Shown: positions 1 to 5,510 of the stretch, one piece after another
Position numbering within the stretch: the stretch's first letter is position 1
Layout of the letters: every line of letters starts with the position of its first letter
NCBI GenBank assembly: GCA_934754335.1
Contig: CAKVHY010000023.1
Coordinates: 1 to 5,980 of the forward strand
Direction of reading: 5' to 3'
Length of the DNA: 5,980 bases
Source: an uncultured Clostridia bacterium
GTDB taxonomy: Bacteria > Bacillota > Clostridia > Christensenellales > UBA1242
Notes under the pieces: generated by a model
The model's input: the letters and a program-made list of their open reading frames with translations, nothing else
Databases searched by the model: none
Told to the model about the DNA's origin: nothing
Made by a program: the position numbers and the translations under genes

Positions 1-557
<557 letters not shown>

Positions 558-724
558 AATTCTAAACTCTAGAACAAATACTTAGCGATAAAGTAAAGTT
601 CGTAGATTTTTAAATTTAATTCTCAAATGAAATTAACGATTCATTTTAATGAAGTTCTATTCTACTAATCTTTTATTCAATTGTTATGGTTCTGTTTTGC
701 AATCTCTTTCTCTCGAACGATTGC
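558..724 (-). other. 16S rRNA transcribed leader (external spacer)
   Basis: This stretch lies between the predicted rRNA transcription start (~724) and the mature 16S end, and holds no gene. Read as RNA it can form short AT-rich hairpins. AGTTTA/TAAACT (553-568) spans the mature 5' end, TTCATT/AATGAA is at 640-653, and a competing AAATGAA/TTCATTT pair is at 625-646. Such leaders normally hold antitermination and RNase III processing signals. I could not identify a convincing boxA: TTGTTCTAGAGTTT near 567-580 is only a loose match. The processing partner downstream of 16S is outside the window. Confidence 0.6.
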
Positions 725-730
725 GATGCT

Positions 731-759
731 AGTTTACCACTTAAAAATGTCAGTGTCAA
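731..759 (-). promoter_or_regulatory. rRNA operon promoter, TTGACA-17-TAAACT
   Basis: On the minus strand a perfect -35 TTGACA (759-754) is followed by a 17-base spacer and the -10 TAAACT (736-731). This is optimal sigma-A spacing and points into the 16S gene. The predicted start is about 724, giving a leader of roughly 165 nt. No second tandem promoter of similar quality is visible upstream. Confidence 0.85.
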
Positions 760-762
760 CAG

Positions 763-808
763 TTTTTTTCAACTTTTTTTAATTTTTTTCAACTTTTTTT
801 CAAGTTTT
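763..808 (-). promoter_or_regulatory. Phased A-tract UP element upstream of the rRNA promoter
   Basis: Immediately upstream of the rRNA -35 are four runs of seven A (minus strand) at 769-763, 780-774, 789-783 and 800-794, then a run of four at 808-805. Their centres are 9-11 bp apart, about one helical turn. The block includes an exact 18-bp direct repeat, TTTTTTTCAACTTTTTTT on the plus strand, at 763-780 and 783-800. Phased A-tracts curve DNA, and A-rich DNA just above a -35 box is the known binding site of the RNA polymerase alpha C-terminal domain. Strong rRNA promoter activation is therefore the likely role. Confidence 0.75.
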
Positions 809-869
809 CTCGAACACACACCCACGTGTTTCACAACAACCCCTAAAAAAAGTGAAAATTAAGCAGTTT

Positions 870-899
870 TTGGGCATAATTTAATTCAAAATTGCCCAA
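870..899. repeat. Inverted repeat TTGGGCA...TGCCCAA
   Basis: TTGGGCA (870-876) and TGCCCAA (893-899) form a perfect 7-bp pair around 16 bases. An inner AATTT/AAATT match extends it if two bases are bulged. It is the most GC-containing structure in an otherwise A/T spacer. No T-run follows it on either strand, so it is a poor terminator. It could be an operator or be fortuitous. Confidence 0.4.
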
Positions 900-907
900 T
901 AAAATCA

Positions 908-930
908 CCAAAACTTTTAAAAAATTTTGG
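908..930. repeat. Imperfect inverted repeat CCAAAAcTTTT/AAAAaTTTTGG
   Basis: A 23-base near-palindrome with ten pairs and one C/A mismatch around a single central A. A 17-base part of it (912-928) recurs exactly at 999-1015. The stem is almost all A/T, so a terminator role is unlikely. It may be a protein-binding site or a by-product of base composition. Confidence 0.3.
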
Positions 931-1055
931 TAAACTTTTTAAATTTTTTTTATTTTTCTTTATTTTTAGCCATTTTTAATAGGATTTTAATTGAAATCAA
1001 CTTTTAAAAAATTTTTTATTTTTTTGTTTTACCTATTTATTATTTATTAAATATG

Positions 1056-1075
1056 TGCTATATTAATTATATAAT
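1056..1075 (+). promoter_or_regulatory. Candidate promoter of the kinase operon
   Basis: Two -10 candidates precede the kinase. TGCTATATT (1056-1064) is an extended -10 (TGN-TATATT), and TATAAT (1070-1075) is a perfect -10 with only a poor -35 (TTAAAT, 1047-1052) at 17 bases. Either would give a 5' untranslated region of about 70-80 nt. Neither has a good -35 box, so the promoter is either weak, activator-dependent or of the extended -10 class. Confidence 0.4.
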
Positions 1076-1151
1076 CTAAATATATAAGAACATTTTTGTT
1101 TCAAAATATTTAAATTCTTTATATGAAAAATGGGAAAGGAGCAAAAAATTA

Positions 1152-2270
1152 ATGTTACATATCAAACAAAATCCTGATAAAACTGTAACAATAAACGAAA
1201 GGGTTTATAAAACAAGCGAAGAACTTAGAGGTGCTAGAGGTAAATTTTGGATAGACGCTGTTACCCCTTATTCCACTTCTGCATATGGAGATAGTCATAT
1301 TTTAGTTAAATTTAACCGCAACGGGCTTAGTTGTGAAGATTATGGCGAAGTTTTGTATTCAGCACTTGCGAGATCTGTCGGATTTAGATGTACTGAGTAC
1401 CAATTGGTGGAGTTTATTGATAAACAAGGAAATCTTATCCAAGGAGTGGCGTGCCCTTCTTACAAACGCAACGACAAAGAATTCGATATCTCGGGTTACG
1501 ACCTACAAAGATTTCAGCACGCACTGAATCCTGATAAACCAGATATTCCTTATAACACTGTTGATTCATATATACAATGTATAAAAGAATGTATGAACTT
1601 GCCAAACGAAACAATGTTGCAGTACTTAGAAGAAGATTTAATCAAGATTGCGTTCTTTGATTACATTTGCGGTCACACAGATAGACATTGGGACAACATT
1701 TCCTTTGTTTATAACAACCATAAAACCACACATGGCTGTTATGAGGCAATAAGAGTTGCAGATTGTTATGATAGCGGTTGTTCATTTATGTTGAAGAGAA
1801 AAAGAGAGGCAGTTACCACCTATGCTAACGAGTTAAGGTCGGCTAAGAAATCTGGTGACATGGAAAAATACGAAGCGATTTGCCAAAAACTTAGCGAAAA
1901 GGCTATCCCAAAGTTCGGCATAACCACTTCAATGTCTGAGAAAACATATCAAAGAGATAATGACTTCCCCGATTATCCAAAGTTTTTAGGTCCTACAACC
2001 GACCCAAACTGGGAAGAAAATTACTTAGACGAACTTTGTGCTAAGATTGCAGATAACCCAAGACTTTCCACGTTCATCATTTCAAACAGGCAAAAGTTCA
2101 CTATTGAAAACGCAAATAGGCTAGCGCAACTTGAAGGAAATGAAATTCCTGACGATATTTTAACGGTTGCTGGAGCAATGGTTGAAACAAGGCTTAACAC
2201 TTTTGAGAAGCATATGAATAGATATATTGAAAAACTAAATCATGAAAGATCAGGACAAAAGAGCATGTAA
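1152..2270 (+). CDS. HipA-fold serine/threonine kinase, CtkA/HipT-like
   Basis: A 372-aa protein kinase of the HipA_C superfamily, probably cytoplasmic. LVKF supplies the ATP-contacting lysine (K53), and E66 in the following helix is its likely partner. GHTDRHWDN (174-182) is the catalytic loop, with D177 as base and N182 binding metal. ADCYDSGCSF (203-212) is the metal-binding segment, where D207 matches the YD/FD of HipA and of H. pylori CtkA (FDCGSC). The usual HipA N-terminal subdomain is absent; the chain begins just ahead of the ATP loop. That loop (40-50, serines S41, S43, S48, single G46) does not match the SxxGxQ loop of HipA. A charged helical stretch (213-250) follows the metal site. 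The start has AAAGGAG (1135-1141) ten bases upstream. The next gene, 12 nt downstream, looks like the missing subdomain. The fold is fairly sure. The substrate, and whether it is a toxin, are unknown. Confidence 0.82.
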   Translation: MLHIKQNPDKTVTINERVYKTSEELRGARGKFWIDAVTPYSTSAYGDSHILVKFNRNGLSCEDYGEVLYSALARSVGFRCTEYQLVEFIDKQGNLIQGVACPSYKRNDKEFDISGYDLQRFQHALNPDKPDIPYNTVDSYIQCIKECMNLPNETMLQYLEEDLIKIAFFDYICGHTDRHWDNISFVYNNHKTTHGCYEAIRVADCYDSGCSFMLKRKREAVTTYANELRSAKKSGDMEKYEAICQKLSEKAIPKFGITTSMSEKTYQRDNDFPDYPKFLGPTTDPNWEENYLDELCAKIADNPRLSTFIISNRQKFTIENANRLAQLEGNEIPDDILTVAGAMVETRLNTFEKHMNRYIEKLNHERSGQKSM

Positions 2271-2282
2271 AAGGAGATTTAT

Positions 2283-2612
2283 ATGAAAATTGCTTTATGT
2301 TATAACGATTTAATTTTAGGATATTTAGCAGAAGAAGAAGGAAGATACGCTTTCTACGCTGATAGCAAGGCTTTTAAGCAGGCAAAGAAAGATAGCGTTT
2401 TAATATTCCCTATTTCAATCAACGAGGCAGGAGTGGAGTTTTACGACAATATTCCCTACCCATTCTCTTCTTTTATCTCTGCCACTGAAAGAGAAGACTT
2501 GGTTAAACAAGCAAAAATCAAACCAACAGACACCCTATTTGAAAAGTTATACAAACTAGCAGGCTTAGACGCAGAACATTCACTTTTCTATATGAAACAA
2601 GACCAAAGATAA
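2283..2612 (+). CDS. HipS-like protein: stand-alone HipA N-terminal subdomain
   Basis: A 109-aa soluble protein starting eight bases or fewer after AAAAGGAG (2269-2276), 12 nt behind the kinase, so almost certainly cotranscribed and cotranslated with it. Its pattern follows the N-subdomain-1 of HipA in order. There is a short strand with G13 and L15 (LGYL, like VGEL), RYAFYA (21-26, like the F-x-Y strand), a FPISIN strand (42-47, like LSLPL), and FSSFIS (61-66, in place of FFDNLLP). R70 and a helix follow, then LFEKLYKLAGL (85-95, like FDLLSEIG). In HipBST systems this subdomain is a separate protein, HipS, which inhibits the HipT kinase. By analogy this is the likely antitoxin or modulator of the upstream kinase. 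It has no tryptophan, so the Trp-mediated block that I recall for E. coli HipS cannot operate unchanged. Homology is judged by eye. Confidence 0.65.
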   Translation: MKIALCYNDLILGYLAEEEGRYAFYADSKAFKQAKKDSVLIFPISINEAGVEFYDNIPYPFSSFISATEREDLVKQAKIKPTDTLFEKLYKLAGLDAEHSLFYMKQDQR

Positions 2613-2661
2613 AAAGAACATTACGGTTTTGGGGCTCCCCATTATTCGTAATGTTCTTTTT
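2611..2661. terminator. Bidirectional rho-independent terminator
   Basis: GAACATTACG (2616-2625) pairs perfectly with CGTAATGTTC (2647-2656). AAAAA/TTTTT (2611-2615 with 2657-2661) lengthens the stem to 15 bp. Inside sits a second hairpin, GGGG-CT-CCCC (2631-2640). A run of seven T (2657-2663) follows on the plus strand, and the A-run gives a T-run on the minus strand. It lies between convergent operons, overlaps the stop codon of the HipS-like gene, and touches that of the DivIVA-like gene, so it serves both. Confidence 0.93.
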
Positions 2662-3495
2662 TTATAGGTTTTCTTCGTTATAGAAATCAAAAGCCTTCAT
2701 AATCTCATCAAGTTCTTCCTTTGGATTTTGAATTTCGTCAAAGTCAAATCCTGATTCGTTTGGCTCAATCTTCTTAGTTCTTGGAGTTAAATTCTTGGCA
2801 TAGGCATTGTTTGTTTCTATCTGTTTATCGTTCATATACTCATCTAAGGTTTCATCTTTTAAAACCTTGCTCAAGGCAATATTTTTAAATCTATTTTGAA
2901 TGCTTTGAAGTTTTTGAGTTTTCTTATGGTGATTTTGAATTGCCACGTCCACAGTTTCTATCTTAGGTTCTTTCTTAGAACCCTTTTCGTTTATCATATA
3001 ATCCATCTTGTTTAGAAGGTTTTTAATATAATTATCACTGTTCTTTTTTAAATCTTCTTTAATAGTAGAACCTTGGGTGAATTTTTCATTCTGTTTTATC
3101 ACTGCTTGAATATTATTATCAAACTCATTGAAATCTAGTTGTAATTGTCCGTTTGCTAGGATTGATGGGCAATTTTCTTCAATTTCAGTTAGCAAATCCT
3201 TCCATTTGTTATAAAGAAGCCTAATCCTTCTAACCTCTAAATCATAGATTTTTCTAGCGGAAACTTCTATTTGCTCGGCTTTCTCAACAGCAAAAATTAA
3301 CGCCTTTGAAATCTGCTTGTCTTTTTGCTCATAGTTATCTAACCTTTCTTTTAAAGAACTGGTTTCCTTTTTAAGCGTAAAAACTCTATCTTTTTGCTCA
3401 GACAGTTTTTCTTCATATTTCAAAGTTAAGGAGTTGATAAATTTATCAACTTGCTCAGGATTATAACCCTTTTTATCAATATCAAAATTTGCCAT
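2662..3495 (-). CDS. DivIVA-domain coiled-coil protein
   Basis: A 277-aa protein whose first ~27 residues (FDIDKKGYNPEQVDKFINSL) match the DivIVA/GpsB N-terminal signature, F-x(3)-KKGYxxxxVDxFI, the membrane- and curvature-binding module. A coiled coil (about 24-66) follows. Residues 67-108 form a second helical segment rich in A, E, K and R. From about 140 the chain is lysine-rich and probably flexible, and it ends in an acidic tail (248-277, FDFDEI...FYNEENL). DivIVA proteins mark the poles and septum of Gram-positive cells and recruit partners. The specific partner here is unknown, and the sequence is too divergent to call it the main cell-division DivIVA. Its ATG shares one base with the stop of the upstream membrane-protein gene (TAATG), which implies translational coupling. 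AAAGGGAAA lies just upstream. It is the last gene of the lgt operon. Confidence 0.8.
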   Translation of the reverse strand: MANFDIDKKGYNPEQVDKFINSLTLKYEEKLSEQKDRVFTLKKETSSLKERLDNYEQKDKQISKALIFAVEKAEQIEVSARKIYDLEVRRIRLLYNKWKDLLTEIEENCPSILANGQLQLDFNEFDNNIQAVIKQNEKFTQGSTIKEDLKKNSDNYIKNLLNKMDYMINEKGSKKEPKIETVDVAIQNHHKKTQKLQSIQNRFKNIALSKVLKDETLDEYMNDKQIETNNAYAKNLTPRTKKIEPNESGFDFDEIQNPKEELDEIMKAFDFYNEENL

Positions 3496-3980
3496 TATCT
3501 TTCCCTTTTGCTTGGTATAAATTTTTGAACTAATATTCCTAGAGTTCCACTAAGAAGGAAGATTAGAAGAAAATACCAAATGTCTATTTTGTTATAAAAG
3601 TAAGTTCCAAAGGCGATAAAAAACGAAATCACCGCAATCTTATATTGCATTGGCTCGTTTTTCCAAAGCCCCACTATTAATGAAATTGGAACAATTGCAA
3701 TAAAGTATAACCAGGTTTCAATTGTATACCCCATGTTATCTAGCATTAGCATAAATCCAAAACTAATAACAATCAGCCCAAACCAAATTGAATGTTCGCT
3801 TTTGAACAACATTCCCTTTGTGAGCAAAGATAAACCAATTGAAAAAGAAACACTTAAGATTACAAAGTTGTAAAAGTCTATACGAAAAATATTCGTTAAA
3901 TATTGTAAAATATTAATCCCAACTAAAATTAGAAACATTAAAATATTAATAACATTAAGAATTTTTAGTTTGGACTTCAT
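3495..3980 (-). CDS. Six-helix integral membrane protein of unknown function
   Basis: A 161-aa, very hydrophobic protein that I do not recognise. Six probable transmembrane segments lie at about residues 9-29, 37-57, 64-82, 88-105, 113-130 and 134-152. A short basic N-terminus (MKSKLK) and a basic C-terminus (KFIPSKRER) suggest both ends are cytoplasmic. There is no catalytic motif. The repeated hairpin-like helices loosely resemble small membrane proteins of LiaI/LiaF type, but this is not a firm assignment. The start overlaps the end of lgt by 26 nt in another frame. An AGGAG site 11 bases upstream, inside lgt, supports this ATG. Its tight placement between lgt and a DivIVA-domain gene suggests an envelope-related role. 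Confidence 0.8.
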   Translation of the reverse strand: MKSKLKILNVINILMFLILVGINILQYLTNIFRIDFYNFVILSVSFSIGLSLLTKGMLFKSEHSIWFGLIVISFGFMLMLDNMGYTIETWLYFIAIVPISLIVGLWKNEPMQYKIAVISFFIAFGTYFYNKIDIWYFLLIFLLSGTLGILVQKFIPSKRER

Positions 3981-4836
3981 CTTCTTTATTACTCCTAGCC
4001 TTTTTAATTAGTATGTAACAAAGAGAAATAGTACCTATCAAAACGAGTATTAGGCTAAGGAGCCTTGAAACCTTTATATCGGTTCCTGCAATCAATAAAG
4101 CGTTATCGTTTTTAACTTCTCTAAAACCTTCTAAAATAAACCTTAGAAGCCCGTAATAAACCAAATATGAACTAGTAACCAAGCCTTTCTCTTTAAAGGT
4201 TTTTAATAACTTGAATAAGATAAAAAATCCAATTATATCAAAAACGCATTCATAGAAGAAAGTGGCTAAATGCCAACCACCATGAACATAATAAGAGATA
4301 GGAAACCATTGAAGAGATGGATTTGTAACTTCATTTCCAACGCAACAACCAGCCATATAACAACCAATTCGTCCAATCCCCTGCCCAAGAATTAATACTG
4401 GAGCCACAATGTCCATAGTTTTAATTATGCTAACTTTCTTAATCAAACAGCAAATTATAAGCCCAATCGCTCCGCCAATTATTCCGCCATAAATGGCTAG
4501 CCCGCCGTCCCAAACCTTGAAAGCGTCCCAAAAGAAAGGGATTTGTTCAAAGATAACATAATAAAGCCTTGCACCAACAATTGAGAATGGGAAAACCCAC
4601 CAAATTAAATCGTAAGGCAACTCACTATCTAAATCCCTAAACCTGGCAAACTTGCAGGCAAATACTAAGGCAAGCATAAAGCCAAGAGCAATCAATACTC
4701 CATACCAACTAATGCTAACTCCACAAAGGTTCAGAATTAATAGCACAATAAAAACACCTAAAGCCACTGCTAAAGATATTAAAGTTTGTTTTTTATTAAA
4801 TTCTAACCCTAAAATCTTAAAATTATCAGATTTCAT
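3955..4836 (-). CDS. lgt: Prolipoprotein diacylglyceryl transferase
   Basis: A 293-aa polytopic membrane enzyme that transfers diacylglycerol from phosphatidylglycerol to the lipobox cysteine of prelipoproteins, the first step of lipoprotein maturation. Family motifs occur in order: SWYGVLIALGF (43-53), GARLYYVIFE (88-97), VWDGGLAIYGGIIGG (108-122), the signature GRIGCYMAGCCVG (155-167) with R156, HLATFFYE (189-196), and YYGLLRFILEGFR (227-239) with R232, E236 and R239. Length is typical. Where E. coli Lgt has N146 in GRLGNF, this protein has C159, and two further cysteines follow. I believe this cysteine form is common among Clostridia. Y116 stands where E. coli has H103, as in Bacillus. The start is supported by GGAAGGA (4847-4841) and a consensus promoter 30 bases upstream. 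It is the first gene of a three-gene operon. Confidence 0.95.
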   Translation of the reverse strand: MKSDNFKILGLEFNKKQTLISLAVALGVFIVLLILNLCGVSISWYGVLIALGFMLALVFACKFARFRDLDSELPYDLIWWVFPFSIVGARLYYVIFEQIPFFWDAFKVWDGGLAIYGGIIGGAIGLIICCLIKKVSIIKTMDIVAPVLILGQGIGRIGCYMAGCCVGNEVTNPSLQWFPISYYVHGGWHLATFFYECVFDIIGFFILFKLLKTFKEKGLVTSSYLVYYGLLRFILEGFREVKNDNALLIAGTDIKVSRLLSLILVLIGTISLCYILIKKARSNKEDEVQTKNS

Positions 4837-4865
4837 CTTATCCTTCCAATATAGTTATATATTGA

Positions 4866-4894
4866 ATTATATAATAATAAAATCTTTTAGTCAA
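4866..4894 (-). promoter_or_regulatory. lgt operon promoter, TTGACT-17-TATAAT
   Basis: Minus-strand -35 TTGACT (4894-4889), a 17-base spacer and a perfect -10 TATAAT (4871-4866). The predicted start is near 4859, which leaves a leader of about 22 nt containing the GGAAGGA ribosome binding site. No clear terminator separates it from the SLOG gene ending at 4939, so some read-through from that gene is possible. Confidence 0.85.
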
Positions 4895-4938
4895 ACTAAG
4901 ATATTGGAGTATTTTAAAATTATTTAACGAATTTTATC

Positions 4939-5436
4939 TTAATAAAGGCTAACAAACTCAATTTCTTTACCAAGAGATTTGGCGTAGTTGATCGTGTTTA
5001 GAGTTCCGCCTGGGAAATTTCCAAAACAAGCAATCAACTTATTTGAATTATTAACCATATATTTGTTTCTAATCATAAAAGAAGATTTTGAATAGGTTTC
5101 AGATGTTATAATAACATCATCAGCATTCTCTAAAATGTTCCTAAATCTCTCCTTTAAATGCCCTGCCCAAATATTATCTGGATTTTTAAATGGCAAAACA
5201 CAAATTAATTTTATATCATATTTTTTCCTTAAATCCAATACAAGTTCGGAAAATATCATATCAGTACCAATAGCCATGCCAGATAAAAAATAGACATACC
5301 CTTTCTTTATATTCTCTTCAATAGCATTTCTTAACCTAATCCTAAAGTTATTAAATTGTTCACCAATCTCATAGCCTCTCCAAGGCAAATGACTATTCCT
5401 ATGCCCAGTAAAACAAATAGTTTTTTCTAATTCCAT
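4939..5436 (-). CDS. YpsA/YspA-like SLOG-family protein (DUF1273 type)
   Basis: A 165-aa cytoplasmic Rossmann-like protein. Landmarks are CFTGHRNSHLPW (8-19), matching the CFTGHRPxKLPW opening of the YpsA/YspA group; SGMAIGTDM (52-60), the nucleotide-binding loop; VLPF (80-83); RNKYMVNNS (123-131); and FPGGTLNTINYAKSLGK (141-157). SLOG proteins are thought to bind nucleotides or nucleotide-derived ligands. Bacillus YpsA has been linked to cell division and stress, but the function here is unknown. The frame stays open upstream to a TTG at 5469, but that codon lies within the promoter, so the ATG at 5436, just before the conserved core, is chosen. There is no Shine-Dalgarno sequence before it, and the predicted transcription start is only about three bases away. 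A leaderless mRNA is likely. It is a single-gene unit upstream of the lgt operon. Confidence 0.85.
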   Translation of the reverse strand: MELEKTICFTGHRNSHLPWRGYEIGEQFNNFRIRLRNAIEENIKKGYVYFLSGMAIGTDMIFSELVLDLRKKYDIKLICVLPFKNPDNIWAGHLKERFRNILENADDVIITSETYSKSSFMIRNKYMVNNSNKLIACFGNFPGGTLNTINYAKSLGKEIEFVSLY

Positions 5437-5445
5437 ATATAATAT

Positions 5446-5474
5446 ATTATAGTACATTTGTTCAATCAAGTCAA
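5446..5474 (-). promoter_or_regulatory. Promoter of the SLOG gene, TTGACT-17-TATAAT
   Basis: Minus-strand -35 TTGACT (5474-5469), a 17-base spacer and -10 TATAAT (5451-5446). Both boxes and the spacing are identical to those of the lgt promoter. The -10 ends only nine bases before the ATG at 5436, so the transcript should start at about 5439 and carry almost no leader. The -35 overlaps the end of the preceding terminator hairpin by two bases. Confidence 0.82.
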
Positions 5475-5510
5475 AATTAAAAGCATATAATTAAATATGC
5501 TTTTAATTTT
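5473..5510 (-). terminator. Terminator hairpin after the BspA-like gene
   Basis: AAAATTAAAAGCATAT (5473-5488) and ATATGCTTTTAATTTT (5495-5510) form a perfect 16-bp stem around a six-base loop. Only two pairs are G-C. Read on the minus strand, the stem's 3' side is CTTTTAATTTT, which serves as the U-rich tract. It begins at the last base of the BspA-like stop codon. The structure is symmetrical, but there is no plus-strand gene to terminate. Confidence 0.75.

Larger units (their letters stand above)
809..1055. other. Very AT-rich divergent intergenic region, no gene
   Basis: This is the non-coding DNA between the rRNA promoter block and the promoter of the kinase operon. It is dominated by runs of A and T, and no open frame with a ribosome binding site was seen on either strand. 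In particular there is no small helix-turn-helix (HipB-like) gene ahead of the kinase. It contains an inverted repeat at 870-899, a weaker one at 908-930, and a 17-bp direct repeat AACTTTTAAAAAATTTT at 912-928 and 999-1015. At this base composition some repeats are expected by chance. Confidence 0.7.

Noticed and set aside
567..580. boxA antitermination element in the rRNA leader
   Set aside because: TTGTTCTAGAGTTT only loosely resembles the Firmicutes boxA form, so it is not annotated.
809..1130. Hidden hipB-like or other small gene ahead of the kinase
   Set aside because: No open frame with a ribosome binding site was found on either strand of this A/T-run-dominated spacer.
1333..1527. 64-codon plus-strand open frame
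   Set aside because: It is an out-of-frame shadow inside the kinase gene, whose own frame has conserved motifs.
4652..4927. 91-codon plus-strand open frame opposite the start of lgt
   Set aside because: It is antisense to lgt, covers the lgt promoter, has no ribosome binding site, and its lysine/isoleucine-rich product looks like AT-rich noise.
5437..5469. Upstream TTG start that would add 11 residues to the SLOG protein
   Set aside because: The TTG and the extra codons overlap the -35, spacer and -10 of a consensus promoter, there is no Shine-Dalgarno sequence, and the family begins close to the later ATG.
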